64,000 nt of DNA from Coffea arabica. Lineage: Eukaryota; Streptophyta; Magnoliopsida; Gentianales; Rubiaceae. The position numbers were made by a program, and so were the translations under genes. The notes below the pieces were generated by a model, which saw only the letters and a list, made by a program, of their open reading frames with translations, ran no database searches and was not told the DNA's origin. Numbering within the stretch: the first letter of the stretch is position 1; each line of letters opens with the position of its first letter. Location: the NCBI RefSeq assembly GCF_036785885.1, contig NC_092312.1, forward strand, positions 17,998,001 to 18,062,000, given 5' to 3'. This document shows positions 37,690-47,200 of the stretch, in pieces.

Positions 37690-38084
37690 AAATATGAAGG
37701 AATCCCATGGCCATGTAAACATTTTTTCTTTTTTTTTTTTTAGAAAAGTATAAACTTTCTTCATAAAAAAAATATGCAATTTAAGAAATGAATTATAGTT
37801 TTTAAACTTTTACAGTAGTCCCAATTTTTCTTTCGAGCATGAAAAAATGATTCTATAAATACATATTTTCGGATTTTAAACATGAGTTTGTTACTAAAAA
37901 TATGAAGGTATCCCGTGGCTGTGTAAACTTTTTTTTTTTTGATAAACTTTCTTCATAAAAAAAATATGCAATTTAAGAAATGGATTATAATTTTTAATTT
38001 TTACAGTAGTTCCAATTTTTCTTTCGAGCACGAAAAAACGATTCTATAAATACATATTTTCGGATTTTAAACACGAGTTTGTTA
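37690..38084 (+). repeat. About 200-bp tandem duplication near the Helitron 3' end
   Basis: Copies 37690-37894 and 37898-38084 share long stretches, including 'ccaatttttctttcgagca' and 'acatattttcggattttaaa', and differ mostly by a T-run length and point changes. The high similarity means the duplication is younger than most repeats here. Confidence 0.9.
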
Positions 38085-38892
38085 CCCCATTCGTAAAATA
38101 GATCCACTGCCTAAATTATGGGCAACTTCGATGGCTTTTGCATTCGTGCTTCAGTTGTGTGCTTGGTCAATTTTGGTGGCCTTTGTGTTTGTACTTCAGA
38201 GTTCAGACGTGTATTTGTATCTTCATCGTATAGTTGTAGTTGCTTGAGCTCCCCTGGTGAGTGGGCGGTGGGTGGTGTCCGAAGCGGTTTGTGGGAGCCG
38301 TACAAAGCTATATTGCCTGTAATCTTGAGAGAAAGACATCTGAAAAGCAACATATTGGATGTGTTTCTTTCTCCAATTGAAGACCTGGATTTGGCAGTTT
38401 TACAAGGTGAAGTCTTCGCACTCTCACCTAGCTGATCTTGTTTAAACTTACTTCATTCTTGATTAGATACAAATAGTGTGTGCATAGTTTTAAAAGTGAT
38501 CAGCATCACCATATTTATGATATTTGTATGTACTTGTACATTTTAAATGAATGCATCATTTATTTATAGTATCAATAATTCGCAAAAATCTTAAGACAAA
38601 GGCTGACTATCTAAGAGAAAATTACAAATCAAATGAGTAAAGTCAAATTCTCCACATTTATTAACACCTGTCATGTCTGAAATATATAACCATTTCACAT
38701 TATCCACTTGCCTTCATTTGATCTTGATTAACATAGACCCAGGACATCCTCACGCATTGCGTGAGGCTGAAAAAACTAGTGTTATAAAAAAGCACAAGCA
38801 CAAGGGCAAGTAATATTTTTTAAAATTTAGAGGTACTGCATAAAATTGTTAAAAACCTTAAGGAAGGTTTTTGAAATTGTCCCATTATTTAT

Positions 38893-39842
38893 TGCTTTCG
38901 TAATATACATTATTCATCCTTGATGGAAAAAGTCGTTAATCCAGTGTAAAATTGCAACTCTGCAATTGTAATCATCATTTCCATCTGCGTCTGCGCTCGC
39001 CATCGAAGGGCGAACTGAAAAGCCGTTCTCTAAGGCTTTAGGCCGCACACTTTAGGAACAACATGTCAGGTTTCAACCAATATTAACCAGTTCACCAGGT
39101 ACACCTTTTGAATATGGTTAGCAATATTCTTTTTTGACTTTTCTTAATTTAAACGTGCAAGCTTAAATTTTGATTTAGTCCATTTTTTTCTCAAGAGCTT
39201 TTATATCGCCAACGACCCGAGTTTTTTTTTTTTTTTTTTTTTTTTGACAATCGCCAATTGCCAGAGCTAGTAACAAAAATTAAATCGTTTCTAGCTCCAA
39301 TGTAAAAGCTCATGTACACGAATGAGTTTTATGACCCAAAATAGTAACATGGATATTACATTGTTCCGAACCATTAGAATCCGAAAATTTTGAAACTATT
39401 TTATATGAATTTTTTAAATAAGGTATAGATAAAGTGTTTTTAGAACCATATTTAAAAAATCTTTGACTCTGCATGAATTAAGTGTTCCTGAAAATGTTTT
39501 TCAAATATTATACTGTATCATTGTATTTAAAATATTTGGCATGGTAGTTATTTATTGGTGTTCTTTTTAAATCTAAATTTTTATTAAAATATTTTTTTAA
39601 ATTGAAAATACAGCAGCCACTAGTGCCGCCACCCTCCTCCTTCCTCTCTACTACCTCCAAAAAAAGTGGTAGCATCGGGTGATGCGTGGAAGAAGAGATG
39701 TGGTAATTTTTTATTTAATTTTTTAGATTAATCTTTCATATACTACTAGTGTATATATTGATGAGATTGAATAAATATCGCATCATTTGAATTTGAACGC
39801 CCAAATTATGGGTATTGCAATTTGTCTAATATAATAGATTAC
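38893..39842. other. Intergenic, no gene recognised
   Basis: A T-run lies at 39222-39245. No supported gene. Confidence 0.4.
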
Positions 39843-39845
39843 TTA

Positions 39846-40575
39846 GGGTCTGTTTGATAATATACAAAAGTATTGAAACTGAACGTTTTCAGATATTCAG
39901 ATTTTTTGAGTAAATTACTTAGGCTTCGTTTGATAAAACTGAATCTAAATCATGAAGTCTGAATTCTAAAATCTGAATATTGAAACAATTAATTTGCTGA
40001 ATTTTAAGTACTGAAAAGAAATATATGAATGTCTGAATTTTAATGTTAAACCTATTTATACGGTTTGATAAACATTTATAACTGAATACTTAATAAGTTG
40101 AATTTAACAAATTTGCCCTTATATTTTTTCATCCAAAAAAGAAATAGAATATAGGATTTAATTAGCTAAAAATGTTATATATGAAAATGATAATATATAT
40201 TTTTAAATCAAATTAATATAAAAGATGAAATATATTATATGAGGAGTATGAATAAGATGTGAAAATCAATCAAAAGGGAAAAAAATAGAAAATCATTAGA
40301 TAGAAAATATTAGATTGTTTAATTAGATAAGAATTTTGAACATAATTAACAAACAATGGTAGATTTGGTAGATAAGATAAGGTAATTGAAGTAATTCTAT
40401 TGATTCTTATCAGAATTAAGCATTTAGTTAGAAGTTTTGTACTGAAAAAAATATACACAAGTTCAGCATTACTTAACAAATTCAACAAATGGATTTTCAT
40501 TTGTTAAACACTCAAAACATATGAATGTCTGAAAAAATTCAGATTTATCACTTTTTTATGTTATCAAACAGACCC
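39846..40575. mobile_element. Tourist/PIF-Harbinger-like MITE with TTA target duplication
   Basis: This 730-bp element has termini GGGTCTGTTTGATAA and TTATCAAACAGACCC, exact complements, flanked by TTA at 39843-39845 and 40576-40578. A second left-end-like motif, 'ggcttcgtttgataaaactg', at about 39932 suggests a nested or duplicated relative. No transposase frame is seen. Confidence 0.9.
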
Positions 40576-40582
40576 TTAGTGT

Positions 40583-40584
<2 letters not shown>

Positions 40585-40614
<30 letters not shown>
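40585..40614 (+). repeat. (AG)15 microsatellite
   Basis: Uninterrupted AG units lie just right of the Tourist-like element. Confidence 0.93.
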
Positions 40615-40618
<4 letters not shown>

Positions 40619-42000
40619 TTGATGTTCTCGCGGACTACGAAAATGAAGAAAGCATAAATGGTTCTATAAAATTTGTTGTTAAGAATTTTGTGAGCCTAAT
40701 TAGAATGTCTTGCACTGGACTATACTCATATAGTGCCTAACTTGCTGACCGCGAAGTCCAAAAGGATCGAGGAATCCAATGTTCCGAAGTCCACGGGCAA
40801 AAGATCATGGGAATGGATGGAGATCACGGGCTTGAGAATAGCCTATGGACTGCAACTGCAAAACTATTTCCTACTTCTCTTTTTCTGGATGCAACCTTTT
40901 CCAACGAAAATGTCTCAAAGACGGAACACACGATTGAGTTCATGGAGGCCTACCTTTGACCAGCTTGGGTTGGACACATGAATGCCTTTGATTCTAACTC
41001 ACACCTGGGCCCCTTGGACAACTGAGACCGGTCACTCACGTTGCAATTTTAACACGAGCCAGCTGAATCCGAAACACTTAGACAGCAAACATGTTATCGC
41101 CCCAGTTAGGCCACCGGCCAGCCTAGAACTCCACTCTCGTGTTAGGCTTCGTTTGACAATTTAATTTAATAATTTTAAATTTTAATATATTTAGATGTGT
41201 TTAATAATAAAAAATAAAATATTTGAATTAATTCATCTTTTCATCTCACATATATCAAATTGTATATTTTTCTATAAAAATTCTGAAAAATAGTAATTCA
41301 AACTGTGGCGGGGGCAATAAGAAGGGGAAGGAAAGGAAAGGAAAAAAGGTTCATCAAAAGGACGGTAAGAAGATATATATATATTATATTGGATAGAGTA
41401 AGAAGATAAAGAGGTATGTTGAGCAGGTAGACCATAATTCTAAAAATAAATGGATTTGTGCCGCTCTCGTACGGTGTTAAGGTTTGTGCTACATTTGACG
41501 GGAAGGAAAGAAACAATAAGATAGACGCAGGCAGGCAGGCATCGAATACTACTTTTCCCCCAAAGCTTGAGCTCCGTCTTGCCTCCCTCGTAAAGTAATA
41601 TGATGATTCTATCACCGATCCGAGCATTTTGTCCCTGCCCCCTTAATCAAAGGCTGAGATGATGCATTAGCCATCATATTGTCCTTGCCCCAATATCAAT
41701 GGCTGAGCTGATGCATTAGTCTTGTTAGTTCGTACCCCTCCCCTACTGGCTACTCCACCCAGCTTGATTCTTTTCTCCCCCGCCGGTTATCCAAACATTT
41801 ATAGCTCACGAATTCGTCTTCATTAATACTAGTGGAGTAATTAATGGAAAAGTCGTGGCAGTCCAACCAAGCAATCTCTTCATTCTTACGAGGCAGACAC
41901 CCCTCCTATTACGCGTATGTTTTTGGTGTTGCCAGACAAGTATGACGTGAATAGCATAAACGAATTCAAACAACTTTTAGGGGTTTCGTTGCCCGCAAGC

Positions 42001-42002
<2 letters not shown>
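40615..42002. other. Intergenic with a 50-bp tandem duplication
   Basis: No gene is supported. 41629-41670 and 41679-41719 are copies sharing 'gctgagatgatgcattag' / 'gctgagctgatgcattag'. 'ggcttcgtttgacaattta' at about 41145 may be a Tourist-like end. Confidence 0.5.

Positions 42003-42036
<34 letters not shown>
42003..42036 (+). repeat. (TA)17 microsatellite
   Basis: Uninterrupted TA units run directly into the next repeat. Confidence 0.95.
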
Positions 42037-42037
<1 letters not shown>

Positions 42038-42155
42038 TGACAGTGTATACACTATCATTGTTAGATGTATGATATATCTGTAACATTTGAATTATGTGCC
42101 GTGCATCAACTGATGAAAAAATATATACTACCAGTGTCAGTATATAAAAGATTAA
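42031..42155 (+). repeat. Dispersed 'actgacagtgtata' repeat, copy with inverted ends
   Basis: It opens 'tatactgacagtgtataca' and closes 'ctaccagtgtcagtata', so its ends are inverted repeats (tatactgaca). The body shares 'gatgtatgatatatctgt' with the copy at 12478. It is a MITE candidate inserted in or next to a TA repeat. Confidence 0.65.
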
Positions 42156-43169
42156 TCATATATATATATAAAATGTATTTTCAGGTAATTAAAGTGATGA
42201 CACCTTAATTAATTAGTCTTACAGAAACACGTATTGAACAAGTTCAAAGCAATTCCAGAAAACAATCAACCAAGAAAAAACAACACACGCTTGGCCATAA
42301 AGATCACGCAAGGGACTGCCAAATTATTCCGCAATGGACGGAGTGTTGCGTCCGCTCTCAGGTTAACTCTGCAAGGATGTGGGAATTAATTAGGACACCT
42401 ACAGCATCAAACAAGTGCACATCTTTTATTCCTTTCTTTCCTTCTTCGTCAAGTTTTCCGACGGAAACAAATCATTGCTGCCAGAACCGGGTTTCCATTA
42501 AAACAAATTTATTTCCTCTAATCCCTGCATGAATACAGCTCCGAATCTACACACGACTGCCGCTCCTTCCTTTAAAGATGTACAATGCTTAGTTTCAAAA
42601 GAGAGATTGAGAGGCTAAGTGTGATACTCACAGGAGCAAGAAAATATTATTGTCCACCAACCCACAGGAGAGAACAGAAAAATGCCAATGCCACTGTGCC
42701 AGCATTTATGCTGTCAACTTCAAACGTCGACATGCCTAAAAAAACATGTGCATTTAGGCAGATGACAAACGGATGGAGGAGTCGTGCTTGGTTGTTGCCA
42801 TAATGCTACCCTACTAGCCCTTTTTATCTTAATTGCAACTTTATGCTTCATAATTCAGATTGGACCCAACACAACTTTTTTTTTTTTTTGTGACAATTAA
42901 TTGCTTAGCAGTTAAACAAATATAGAAGAAACTAGAGACACATTTTAACTGAAAAATCACTAGCACTGTCAATTAAATGAATTGAATCAACGAATTGATC
43001 ATGTCACTAACAGAGAGTTTTAAGGACAATAACCTACTACTCTCCATGGTTTGTACATAAACAATCAACTGTGAACGGGTGGGGAAAAGTGAAAACAGCG
43101 AAGAGAAATTTTGGTTCAAAATAAAAATACACGAAAAGAAAAAAGAAAAGTGGCAGTAATTGTAATTGA
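42156..43169. other. Intergenic / 3' flank of the zinc-finger gene
   Basis: No gene is recognised. The part nearest 43169 should be the 3' UTR of the minus-strand gene. Confidence 0.4.
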
Positions 43170-44081
43170 TTAGGCCGCACATCCTAAATCAACCGAGAAC
43201 GATAAACGCGGCTTCTTGGTCGGCATTGGGCTATCCACCTCTTCATGGTCCGCCAAGCGTTGACTTTCCACACCGCAGTCAACGCCCAGTTCGAATTCCA
43301 ATTCCGGCGCCGGCACGTTCAAGTCGATACCGAGAGCCGCATGGCTAGGAGACGCGCCACCACCGTCGGAGCATGTGACGCCGCTTCCGCTGGCAGTGGC
43401 GGTTGCACTCACACCGCCGTGCCCAACAGCATGGCCGCCGATCGTTCCTTCATAGTGGCGGCGCTTGTGCCCACCGAGAGCCTGCCCGGTGGGGAACGAC
43501 TTGTTGCAGATAGAGCAAACGTGGGCCCTACCGCTGGGGTTCAGAGCAGATACATAAGGAGCGTTCCCGGGGGCTTCGGCGGAGGTTGATGGTTTTTCAT
43601 CGTCTGAAACGGCGGCCGAGAGCTTGCGGTGGCTGGCTTTGTGGCCGCCCAAGGCCTGGTATGACGAAAAAGCCTTGTTGCACACGCTACACTTGTAAGA
43701 TTGGGCTACGGGCAGAGAAGGTTCGGTTTCTTGGTTTTCAGTCTTGAAGCCTGTGGAGGAGGAGGCGACGTTCTTGTCGTTGGCGGCAGAGGAGGAGGCG
43801 ACGTTCTTGCCGTCGCCGCCGCGGGCGAGCATGATTAGACAGAGAGCCAAATACTCTTCCTTACAACGCTCTTCTAAAGATGACGGGCTGTCGTCTTCAG
43901 AAGATGAGTTTTCGGGACGAGGAGGAGAACAAGAAGCGGAACCAGGACGCTTGGACCTCTTTTTCTTGACGTACTTCTCGAAACTAAGGTTACGGAATTC
44001 TTCATCGCAAACAAGCGAGGGCGGCGGCGGCGGTGGCGGTGGCTGCGGCGCTGCTCTTGTATTCAAAGCCTCCAGAGCCAT
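43170..44081 (-). CDS. AZF2: AZF/ZAT10-type C2H2 zinc-finger repressor (AZF2-like)
   Basis: A single uninterrupted frame of 303 residues; C1-2i zinc-finger genes are usually intronless. Layout: conserved start MALEALN, a proline run at 14-21, a basic NLS KKKRSKR (39-45), the L-box [15 protein letters not shown] (75-89), finger 1 (C131-H151) and finger 2 (C189-H209), both with the plant QALGGH signature. The EAR repression motif DLNVPAP is at 253-259 and the conserved tail [12 protein letters not shown] at 284-295. This order matches Arabidopsis AZF1-3 and ZAT10/STZ, nuclear repressors induced by salt, cold, drought and ABA. A short in-frame duplication (NVASSS twice, 93-109) precedes finger 1. 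GC content is clearly higher than in the flanks. Assignment to AZF2 leans on synteny with BUB3 and QWRF; ZAT10 or AZF1 remain possible by sequence alone. Confidence 0.95.
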   Translation of the reverse strand: MALEALNTRAAPQPPPPPPPPSLVCDEEFRNLSFEKYVKKKRSKRPGSASCSPPRPENSSSEDDSPSSLEERCKEEYLALCLIMLARGGDGKNVASSSAANDKNVASSSTGFKTENQETEPSLPVAQSYKCSVCNKAFSSYQALGGHKASHRKLSAAVSDDEKPSTSAEAPGNAPYVSALNPSGRAHVCSICNKSFPTGQALGGHKRRHYEGTIGGHAVGHGGVSATATASGSGVTCSDGGGASPSHAALGIDLNVPAPELEFELGVDCGVESQRLADHEEVDSPMPTKKPRLSFSVDLGCAA

Positions 44082-44233
44082 GGTATTAACTCGCCAAGGT
44101 TGGATTGAGGTTTTTTTCTTTTGGAAAGTCGCTTTGAGTTCTTCGAAAGTTGCCAGGAGATGAGAGTAAAAGATCGCGAGGAGGTAGCAAGTGAGGAAGG
44201 AATGGATGGAAAGGTTTGTGGGGACTTTTGGAG

Positions 44234-44241
44234 TTTATATA
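44234..44241 (-). promoter_or_regulatory. TATA box, zinc-finger gene
   Basis: The minus strand reads TATATAAA about 153 bp upstream of the start codon, which fits a 5' UTR of about 120 nt. Confidence 0.6.
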
Positions 44242-47200
44242 TGTGAGGGCCGAGGGGGAGTTAACATTTAGTTAACCGAATCATAAATGGAGTAGTGATA
44301 GAGCTGTACCAGTGAATCCTGGAACGAGAAGGAGTTAGAAGTTGCGTGAGGAAAGACAGGTGGAGAGGAATTAGCATAGTATAATACTAATATATAACGA
44401 TGAAGAGGGATTGGATAAAACAATTTTAAAATACTACTACTAATTGGCTTACTTTTTGTGCGTGCTGTACTTTGTAGCTGTGAATAGTAATGGCCAATTT
44501 ATAAGGATATATACCTACCTGCCATTTAGGTATATTCCTATAAATTTAATTTAATTTATTTATTTTTTGGGGTAATTTCTTTTGAGGAAGGAAGGCGGTT
44601 CGGGGAAGTGATGAGTTGGCGGGTGAGAGCGAAGGCGGTCAATAGCAGTGGAAGGGATTGATGATGAGGTCCGCAATATGTATGTACATGTACGGTTTTG
44701 ATGGAAGGGAAACCTCAAAACTGTGAGTGAGTAGTCTGGAGTCTGGATCGGTGGTGGTGAGGGGGCGGCGGCGGGTTTTGGATTACTACTACAAAGTGAA
44801 TAGTAGTAGTAGTATTTATTTTGAGACACCGCTCAGGTTCCTGCACCAGCCCCAGTGTGACTCGTTCCAGGTCAAAACAAAACCAAGCGAACATACGCAT
44901 CTATCCATCCATCTTTGGTTTCAGATTCGTTGATTGTTCTCACTTCTCACCTCTTCACCCTGCCACTTACGCAGTCACTTGCGTAGTCGTTTCAGCAGCC
45001 TCTCCAGTATCGTGTCTTTCACTTAATTAATTACATCTCGTTTAACTAGTTTTTTTTCTTTTTGATTAACTTCAAGTTTGGCAGATTATAATTTGTTACA
45101 CGGAACTATTATGTTCGGGAGTGGCGGGTACACGCCTCTCATTGTCCAAGTAAACGCCACCCACATGAGATCTCGGTGCCATTTTTTCAGTGCCGCTTCT
45201 CTATTTATATTAAGTGTTCTGTTTATTTAACTTGTTATATGTACTGTTTATTCATTTTTTTTTTCCTACTCTCACGCGTGATAAGTAGGATCGACACTAG
45301 ATTTGACATCGAATAATGGTACAGAGTGCGTTATAATTATGATTGATACTGTATTTGGTATCGGATAAGAGCACGTGATAAGTAAGATTGATACTGGATT
45401 TGGCACCGAATAATGTGCCACCTGAATAAACTCTACTCATCATACTAATTTTACTCGATCTAGAAATTAGTATCCTTGTTTCTGATGAATACTTGCCTTA
45501 GCATTGAATATTGCATTAGTGTTTTAAATTGGGAAACGTAGATGTAATAAGCAACTCACAAATTATTCATGAATACTTGCCTTTACGAGTATGTTAATGT
45601 TAAATTGGCTATGTTGGGAGCTTCCTTTAGTGCTACTGATTAATATTTGTGCAAGTCATGAATTCGTACGTGGATTAGCTAAGCAACACATGAATTGGTG
45701 CATCCTATACCACAATTTCAATGGACTTTCCTAATTAAATACCCCGCTTTCATTTCAATTTTCGTGGAGGAAAAGGAACAGGAGAGACATATTCGAAGGA
45801 CGACCATGCATGATCTCACGTATTAATTAAAATCAAGCTTATCATTTGAAACTAACGTATTATTGTGATTAATAATGAACTTTACGAACTAAATAGTATA
45901 ACTGATCTGTACACTCAATTTGTCACTTCTTCATTTGCTTAGGCTTCAACACCTTCTTTTTTCTCTTTATTTAAATTAAACAGATGATTGACTCTTTATT
46001 TTGGTCACTTGTGCCTTTTTTTGCCCTTTTTTGAGTCCCTTTTGATGTGAATTATCCATATTGGAGGAGAATACTAGGCCATACTGACACTTTGATCCTT
46101 ATCCTCGTGCGACGACGGTATGAATTGTCAGCATGTAATTGGTCAGACTCCATCGCTCCACCCGGATGCTGAATTGGGCATGCATTTGATAGTTGCTTCT
46201 TCAGTCCACATTCAAAGAGGTGGATAAAAATCAAATGCACCTTTACAATTGGAGGAATCTTCTAAACAGAAGTCGGTTTCTAGGTGTGTGCTTCAATCTG
46301 GAAGTTACTTTTGTAAGACGGTTGGCTGCCTACAAATTACACCTAACCATCTCACTAACTTCCCAACCAGCCACGTGTGTAATCATTGTCCAATTCTAGA
46401 ACGTTGTGGACCTCATCTTCCACTGACCGTAAAAGACCATTTGGTTTTGAAATCCACTGCCTCGGCCAGAGAAATACTAGTAGTAACGACACCAGTTTGC
46501 TTGCTGCTCGAATTCTACCGTCTTCAATCAGAATCAATCAACCACTCAGCCTATAGGTTAGGGTTCGGATCCTACTTGCAATAAAAAAAATTTTAAAAAA
46601 GTATCAAAATACCCTTTTGGTTATAGATGCATCTTACTTACAGTAAAAAAAAAAAAAAATTAAAAGAAGTGTCAAAATATATCATTTTGATCTAGTAGGT
46701 TCTCATTCTTGCTAGCTTTCATTTCTCTCTAGATTAGAACAAATTACATTGTAGAAATGTTATCGTTACCGTAAAAGCAATCAGAATTAATCATTGGGAA
46801 TTGAAGAAAAAGGGCGTCGTCATTTCATTTGAAACTAAAACAAATCATAGTATGTGATGTGTGTACCTTGTATAAATGTCAATCATTTCATCCATTTTTA
46901 TCGTTGGCAATATAGTATATGTATAAATTATGCATTCTACATATATGTATATGTATATGTATTTTGTCCTTCCCATCCCTCCTCACACACTTTTCAGGAT
47001 TCGAGCCGCCCTAAATTCAATTCAGAGTATAAAAGATTTTACGAGCCCTCCTCTGATTACTAGAGGGAACTAACGGCTTTAACATCCGTAATCTAGTTCG
47101 AAATATATTTGATTTAAAACTCCTCACTAAATTCTTGTAAATATATAAATAAATTATTTGGCTATGTACCATCTCTTGACATCCAGCATGCACTGCAATT

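Larger units (their letters stand above)
34895..38779 (+). mobile_element. Helitron, 3.9 kb, probably non-autonomous
   Basis: The 5' end is TCTTTACTATACTAAAGG, the usual plant Helitron TC start. The 3' end is CTAG at 38776-38779, preceded nine bases upstream by a perfect 8-bp hairpin (cctcacgc-att-gcgtgagg, 38748-38766). It sits between A (34894) and T (38780), as Helitrons do, with no target duplication. No complete Rep/helicase frame is present. The open frames 35956-36213 (very Arg-rich start) and 38118-38435 are unrecognised and may be remnants of the element or captured host fragments. Two internal tandem duplications are listed separately. Confidence 0.9.
34154..38883. mobile_element. 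Mutator-like MITE (element 2) split by a Helitron
   Basis: The left terminus (gagataatttcaaaaac, 34154 on) is the inverted counterpart of the right terminus (...ggtttttgaaattgtccc, to 38883). Similarity extends about 100 bp inward to 'ttttataaca' on both sides. Flanks attatttac (34145-34153) and attatttat (38884-38892) agree at eight of nine bases. Without the Helitron at 34895-38779 the element would be about 845 bp. Its ends are related to those of element 1. No transposase is encoded. Confidence 0.82.

Noticed and set aside
38118-38435. 105-codon frame inside the Helitron, considered as an independent gene
   Set aside because: No recognisable domain. Its location inside a mobile element makes a remnant or captured fragment more likely; kept only as a question in the findings.
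43245-44163. Plus-strand frames of 114 and 139 codons
   Set aside because: Antisense shadows of the GC-rich zinc-finger gene, with no domain of their own.
46540-46600. 'gggttcggatcctacttgc', resembling the T-arm of a tRNA
   Set aside because: No matching acceptor stem, anticodon arm or correct spacing is present upstream.
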